A DNA stretch of 32,420 nt, taken from assembly GCA_026988685.1 (NCBI GenBank), contig JALSKU010000218.1, positions 1-32,420 on the forward strand, written 5' to 3'. The position numbers and the translations under genes are program-made. Of the stretch, positions 28,230 through 32,420 are shown one piece after another; the stretch's first letter is position 1; each line of letters starts with the position of its first letter. The notes below the pieces were generated by a model that was not told the origin of the DNA, searched no databases, and was given only the letters and a program-made list of their open reading frames with translations. Origin of the DNA: Campylobacterales bacterium (lineage in GTDB: Bacteria > Campylobacterota > Campylobacteria > Campylobacterales > JALSKU01).

Positions 28230-28893
28230 CTATGCCTCCGTTGTCTATGATAAAATGTCTATAGCTTACTCTAAGCAGTGAAGGTATTCTGTGAGTAACG
28301 GCGATGACAGTAGTGCCAAGATGCTCATTGGCGCCTTTTAGAAGGTCCCATATAACTCCACTTGAGTAATCATCTAGATTTCCTGTAGGTTCATCAGCAA
28401 GTATTAGTATGGGGTTGTGAGCCAAAGCTCTGGCAACTGCTGCTCTTTGTTGTTCTCCACCGCTAAGCTCCAAAGGATACTTATCTGCTTTATGTAGAAG
28501 TTTTACATGTTTTAAAAGTTTATGCGCTTGAGAGAGGCAGACATCCTTTGAAAAGCCGGCAATAAAAAGAGGGAGCATCACATTTTTTTCTATACTCCAA
28601 CTATCTATAAGTTTATAATCCTGAAAAACAACTCCCAAATGCTTCCTCAAAAAGTTCTTATTTGCTTTTGATATATTATGCAGGTTGATACCACAGACAT
28701 TAAGTCTTCCGGCTTGAACAGGCAAAGCTCCATAGAAAGATTTAAGAAGAGTTGACTTCCCGCTTCCACTTTTACCTGTTATAAAAACAAAATCTTTTGT
28801 CTTTATATCAAGGTTTATATCCGTTAAAATCGGCTCCTCTTTTTTGTATGATAGGGTTAGATTTTCTGCTGTAACTACACTATTTTGACTCAT
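28216..28893 (-). CDS. ftsE: Cell-division ATP-binding protein FtsE
   Basis: ABC ATPase: GKSGSGKSTLLK, LSGGEQQRAAVARALAHNPILILADEPTGNLD. Confidence 0.92.
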   Translation of the reverse strand: MSQNSVVTAENLTLSYKKEEPILTDINLDIKTKDFVFITGKSGSGKSTLLKSFYGALPVQAGRLNVCGINLHNISKANKNFLRKHLGVVFQDYKLIDSWSIEKNVMLPLFIAGFSKDVCLSQAHKLLKHVKLLHKADKYPLELSGGEQQRAAVARALAHNPILILADEPTGNLDDYSSGVIWDLLKGANEHLGTTVIAVTHRIPSLLRVSYRHFIIDNGGIDEVS

Positions 28894-30049
28894 GCATATA
28901 CTCTTTTATAGTTTCTAAAGCAAGTAAATTTTGTCTTATGGGAAGTATCTCTTTTGGCAAAAAAGAGATGGTATTATCTCTTAAAATCATATACTTATGT
29001 TCACTCATTTTATAATCACCAAAAGAGAGTTTTATAACAATTAAATTTTCTTCATCATTTTTGTAGATTTTTTCAAAATGAACAAAATAGTCATCCCCTC
29101 TTATAGTTTTGTTTGAAAATTTTCTTTTCACCAACTCCAAATCGACTCTCTTATCAAACTCGACCATCTTTCTATCTTGTAGAGGCTTGGATAACTCTTG
29201 ATTGATAAAATGAAGATCATATATATTTTTCTCCATTTTTCTCCATCTATCCTCATATTTGCTACTTATCTCAAGTGAACTGTTTTTGTTTATCTTGAAC
29301 TCACCTTTTTTAAGCGACAATAAAATTTCTAAAGAGTATCTAAAATAATTTTCACTATCAGTTCTTATCTCTAGCCTGCCGTTTGGCTTTAAAACTCTTA
29401 TACATTCATCCATAAAAGCTCTGCTTACGACTCTTCTGTGTGGTTTTTTATCCCAAGGCACCGGAAAATGTAGATATATCTTCGAAACGGTATTGGATTT
29501 TAAAATCTGAAGAAGTATCCTGGCATCATAGTCTATCACCATTATATTTGTTATGCCTTGCAGTTCACACTGTTTTAAAAGTTGTTCAATGGAGGGCTTA
29601 TGTATCTCAATACCTATAAATGTTTTATGAGGCTGTTTTTTCGCCTGATGTAAGATATGTCTGCCGCTACCAAAGCCTATCTCTATCTCAACTTCTCTAG
29701 CAACTTCAAAATCTTTAAAATAGAGTATATCCTTTAAAAATGGTGATCTCTTTTTAAGATGATTTTTTTTTGAAAAGATATTGGATGAGATGATTTTCAA
29801 ACCGTTTTTCTCTACAAAACACCTAATAGCATCTTGAACTATCTTTATATTTGTAGGTCTGGTTATCTTTTCTGACTTTAAAAGATATGAGTCATCCTTA
29901 TCTATAAGCTGCAAAAAGAAACTCTCCTCTTTGTTTTTACAAAATATCAAAGACTCCTTTTTGTCATCTGCTTTAAATATATAGGTAAAGTCCTCTTTTT
30001 CAAAAGGGAAAGAGCAGATATCACTCTTTAAAAAATGGGCATTTGGCAT
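28880..30049 (-). CDS. trmB: tRNA (guanine-N7-)-methyltransferase with N- and C-terminal extensions
   Basis: EIEIGFGSGRHILHQAKKQPHKTFIGIEIHKPSIEQLL; KIYLHFPVPWDKKPHRRVVSRAFMDE. Confidence 0.92.
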   Translation of the reverse strand: MPNAHFLKSDICSFPFEKEDFTYIFKADDKKESLIFCKNKEESFFLQLIDKDDSYLLKSEKITRPTNIKIVQDAIRCFVEKNGLKIISSNIFSKKNHLKKRSPFLKDILYFKDFEVAREVEIEIGFGSGRHILHQAKKQPHKTFIGIEIHKPSIEQLLKQCELQGITNIMVIDYDARILLQILKSNTVSKIYLHFPVPWDKKPHRRVVSRAFMDECIRVLKPNGRLEIRTDSENYFRYSLEILLSLKKGEFKINKNSSLEISSKYEDRWRKMEKNIYDLHFINQELSKPLQDRKMVEFDKRVDLELVKRKFSNKTIRGDDYFVHFEKIYKNDEENLIVIKLSFGDYKMSEHKYMILRDNTISFLPKEILPIRQNLLALETIKEYMHESK

Positions 30050-31305
30050 TAGTTATTGTCTGCCTTTGGAACATCTATGGTTATATCTTCTGTTGGCTTT
30101 GATTCTATACCGTTTTTATCTACGGCAATAACTTGATAATTATATTCTACTCCGGGAACTACATCGTTATCTATATATTGATTTTCCCTTATATTTATAT
30201 ATTTTGTCTTCTTTTGGCTAAAACCCTGGCTATATTTTTTTATAACACTATATTTTACTGCCCTGTTGTCTCCCGGCATCCAAGTTATCTTGACACTGTT
30301 TCCTTGCATCGTTATATTTGTTACAACCGGGGCCGCAGGTTTTGGCAGAGTTGTCCCCATGACGGGATTTTCCTGCTTTAAAGACTCTAAGCCTTGATTG
30401 TCAACTGCTGTTACTTTATAATATCTTGCTGCGCCATCTTTTCCTATTATATCGACAAACTTTGTATCGGCTGTTTTTGCCAAATATGTATAAAAAAGAT
30501 ATGGTGTTACGGCTCTGTAAACATTATAGTAAACCACATCTTTGTTAGGGCTTTTATCCCAGCTTATCTCGATGCGTTTTGGTAGATCTCTCGAAGCTTT
30601 TACATTTGAAACTATAGGAGGCAAAGGTTTTGTGTTGCCTTCAACTTCTGCACTTGGAGTAGATATAATGCCATCATAGGTCTTAACTTTAACTCTATAT
30701 TTAAAAGCTCTGTTATCAGGTAGGTCTTTATTGATATACTCAGCATTTAGCCTCCCATCGATCGTGGCAATCTGCTCCCATTTTAAATCGGTTAAATTAT
30801 TTCTCTCTATTATATACCCCTCAACCCTTGGATTGGGATGTGGTCTCCATATAAGCTTAATTCTGTGAGGAAGTCCTGAAATGGCCTTTATAAATGGAAC
30901 TGATGCAAGAAGAGGCATAGTTTTTACTTCCACTACCTTACTTGGTTCTGACTCTCTGTTCTCATCCGCATAGGTTGTCATTCTGTAGTAGTAGGTGGTT
31001 CCGGGAACCAACTTTGTATCTACAAAGTGAGAAACATATCTGTCATCTATCGTAGCAATCAAATGAAGCTTCCCGCCATTTTTCAAAGGATCAGATCTAT
31101 AAAGGCGATATCCTTTTATGTTACTTGTATAGATAGGTCTCCATTCAAAAGCAACTTCAGTCATATCAGTAAGCGTTTTTATATCGCTTACCTGTGGCAA
31201 ACCGGGGTCTATAACTTTTTTAGGAGGCGTTGGAACTATATTTTGACATCCGCTAACAAAAAGCATCAAAACTATTGATGATATAAGAAGGATCAATTTT
31301 TTCAT
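30049..31305 (-). CDS. Fibronectin type III repeat lipoprotein
   Basis: Lipobox LMLFVSGC; four FnIII-like repeats (IKLIWRPHPN…, IEISWDKSPN…, VKITWMPGDN…). Confidence 0.85.
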   Translation of the reverse strand: MKKLILLISSIVLMLFVSGCQNIVPTPPKKVIDPGLPQVSDIKTLTDMTEVAFEWRPIYTSNIKGYRLYRSDPLKNGGKLHLIATIDDRYVSHFVDTKLVPGTTYYYRMTTYADENRESEPSKVVEVKTMPLLASVPFIKAISGLPHRIKLIWRPHPNPRVEGYIIERNNLTDLKWEQIATIDGRLNAEYINKDLPDNRAFKYRVKVKTYDGIISTPSAEVEGNTKPLPPIVSNVKASRDLPKRIEISWDKSPNKDVVYYNVYRAVTPYLFYTYLAKTADTKFVDIIGKDGAARYYKVTAVDNQGLESLKQENPVMGTTLPKPAAPVVTNITMQGNSVKITWMPGDNRAVKYSVIKKYSQGFSQKKTKYINIRENQYIDNDVVPGVEYNYQVIAVDKNGIESKPTEDITIDVPKADNN

Positions 31306-32209
31306 CTATTTTCTCCATATTAAATTTTTCTTGCAATACCTCTTTAAAATCATCAAAAAGAGGTGCCTTTATCAACAACTCTTTGCCCGTTCTAGGGTGA
31401 GAGAGATAAAGTAGATATGCGTGTAACATTACTCTTTTTATTTTACCTTTTTTGCTCTTAAAACCGTATAAATTATCGCCTAAAATATGCCGTGATATGG
31501 AGTTTAAATGAACTCTTATCTGATGAGTTCTGCCGGTAAAAAGCTTTGCGGAAATCAGCTCTGTTTTTAAATCATTTGAAAGCATAAGCTTTAAAAATGC
31601 GCTTCTTGCAATTTTTCCTCTCTCGTCAACCCCCATTTTAAGTCTATTGTTCCTGTTTCTTGCTATAGCTTTTTCTACAATGCTATTCTCTTTTAGCGGC
31701 ATATCTACTAATGCAAGGTAGTATCTTCCCATACTTTTATCTTGAAGTTGTTTTGAAAGATTTAAATGAGCTTCATTATTTTTGGCCACCACCAATGCCC
31801 CGCTTGTTTGCTTGTCTATCCTATGGACGATCCCATGTCTTTCATCACCACTTATAGTAGAGAGAGATACGCCTCTTGTTTTTAGCCAGTCAACTAAAGT
31901 TGCCTCTTTAACGCTTGGTGCTTGATGAACCGTCAAAAAAGGCGGTTTGTTGATAACCAGGATATCATCATCTTCATATAAAATATCTACATCAAAATCC
32001 ACTCTGCAATCTTCACTTTGCTCTTTGGCACTCTTTATCTTATACTTTACTACTTCCCCACCTTTTAACTTATATCCACACTTTTTTATGACCTTATCAT
32101 CAACCGTTACATTTCCTGTTTTTATAAAATTTTCAACCTGATTTCTTGTTTGGCCTAGTTCAAGTTGCAAAATTTTATCCAGTCTGCCCTCTTGTGAAAT
32201 AAACTGCAC
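31253..32209 (-). CDS. rluD: RluA/RluD-family 23S rRNA pseudouridine synthase
   Basis: S4 domain; HGIVHRIDKQTSGALVVAKN catalytic motif; TGRTHQIRVHLNSISRHILGDNLYG. Confidence 0.93.
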   Translation of the reverse strand: MQFISQEGRLDKILQLELGQTRNQVENFIKTGNVTVDDKVIKKCGYKLKGGEVVKYKIKSAKEQSEDCRVDFDVDILYEDDDILVINKPPFLTVHQAPSVKEATLVDWLKTRGVSLSTISGDERHGIVHRIDKQTSGALVVAKNNEAHLNLSKQLQDKSMGRYYLALVDMPLKENSIVEKAIARNRNNRLKMGVDERGKIARSAFLKLMLSNDLKTELISAKLFTGRTHQIRVHLNSISRHILGDNLYGFKSKKGKIKRVMLHAYLLYLSHPRTGKELLIKAPLFDDFKEVLQEKFNMEKIDEKIDPSYIINSFDAFC

Positions 32210-32232
32210 TTTATCCTCTTTAGTGTATAATG

Positions 32233-32250
32233 CCCTAAAAATTTTTAGGG
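32233..32250. repeat. Perfect 18-bp palindrome CCCTAAAAATTTTTAGGG
   Basis: Read directly; lies just after TATAAT (32226-32231) and includes the AGGG likely RBS of rodA. Confidence 0.9.
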
Positions 32251-32257
32251 ATAAGCT

Positions 32258-32420
32258 TTGCTACAAATCGATAGAAGAATAGTAACACATTTTGACTTTG
32301 TTATTCCTATCTTGATAACTCCGATTATTATTTTATCATTTTTTTTGGTCAATGAGGCAAGTCAGGCATTGGCTCACAAACAGCTTATATATTTTGGCAT
32401 AGGTTTTATAGTCTTTTTTC
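32258..32420 (+). CDS. rodA: RodA/FtsW-family cell-shape protein (N-terminus, TTG start, runs off window)
   Basis: Translation LQIDRRIVTHFDFVIPILITPIIILSFFLVNEASQALAHKQLIYFGIGFIVFF resembles RodA; RBS-like AGGG upstream. Confidence 0.75.
   Translation, partial: MLQIDRRIVTHFDFVIPILITPIIILSFFLVNEASQALAHKQLIYFGIGFIVFF

Overview
The window is about 32 kb of low-GC bacterial chromosome, most likely Campylobacterota (inferred from gene order such as spoT-rpoZ-pyrH and from protein style; not proven). Almost every gene is on the minus strand. (1) At 1-18.3 kb there is a sulfur/respiratory neighbourhood. It contains an Rrf2 regulator (partial), tandem 8-heme and 12-heme c-type cytochromes, a short cytochrome b plus Rieske protein, a small secreted TPR-like protein, a Psr/Phs-type molybdopterin oxidoreductase (catalytic subunit, 4Fe-4S subunit, NrfD subunit, TorD chaperone), a periplasmic rhodanese, and a two-component system whose sensor carries a CxxCH heme motif. 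Next come aroK, FmdE-like, DUF59, a heme-copper-oxidase-like membrane protein, a possible TusA-like protein, a CopD-like membrane protein, cysK and a metY-type gene. (2) A small rhodanese on the + strand converges on rnpB (RNase P RNA, minus strand, about 18862-19357). (3) Housekeeping genes follow: amidase, nitronate monooxygenase, tyrS, spoT, rpoZ, pyrH, EnvC-like, ftsX, ftsE, trmB, FnIII lipoprotein, rluD, and divergent rodA (partial). The most unusual observation is in rnpB. Its P3 and P12 hairpins are both made of the same 100-nt palindromic element, identical at every base and in the same orientation, separated by essential catalytic-core sequence. Secondary points are the Rieske/cytochrome b plus multiheme cytochrome module fused to a Mo-enzyme operon, a degenerate Qo (PEWY) motif, a heme-binding histidine kinase, and a perfect FNR-type box placed at a class II promoter position.
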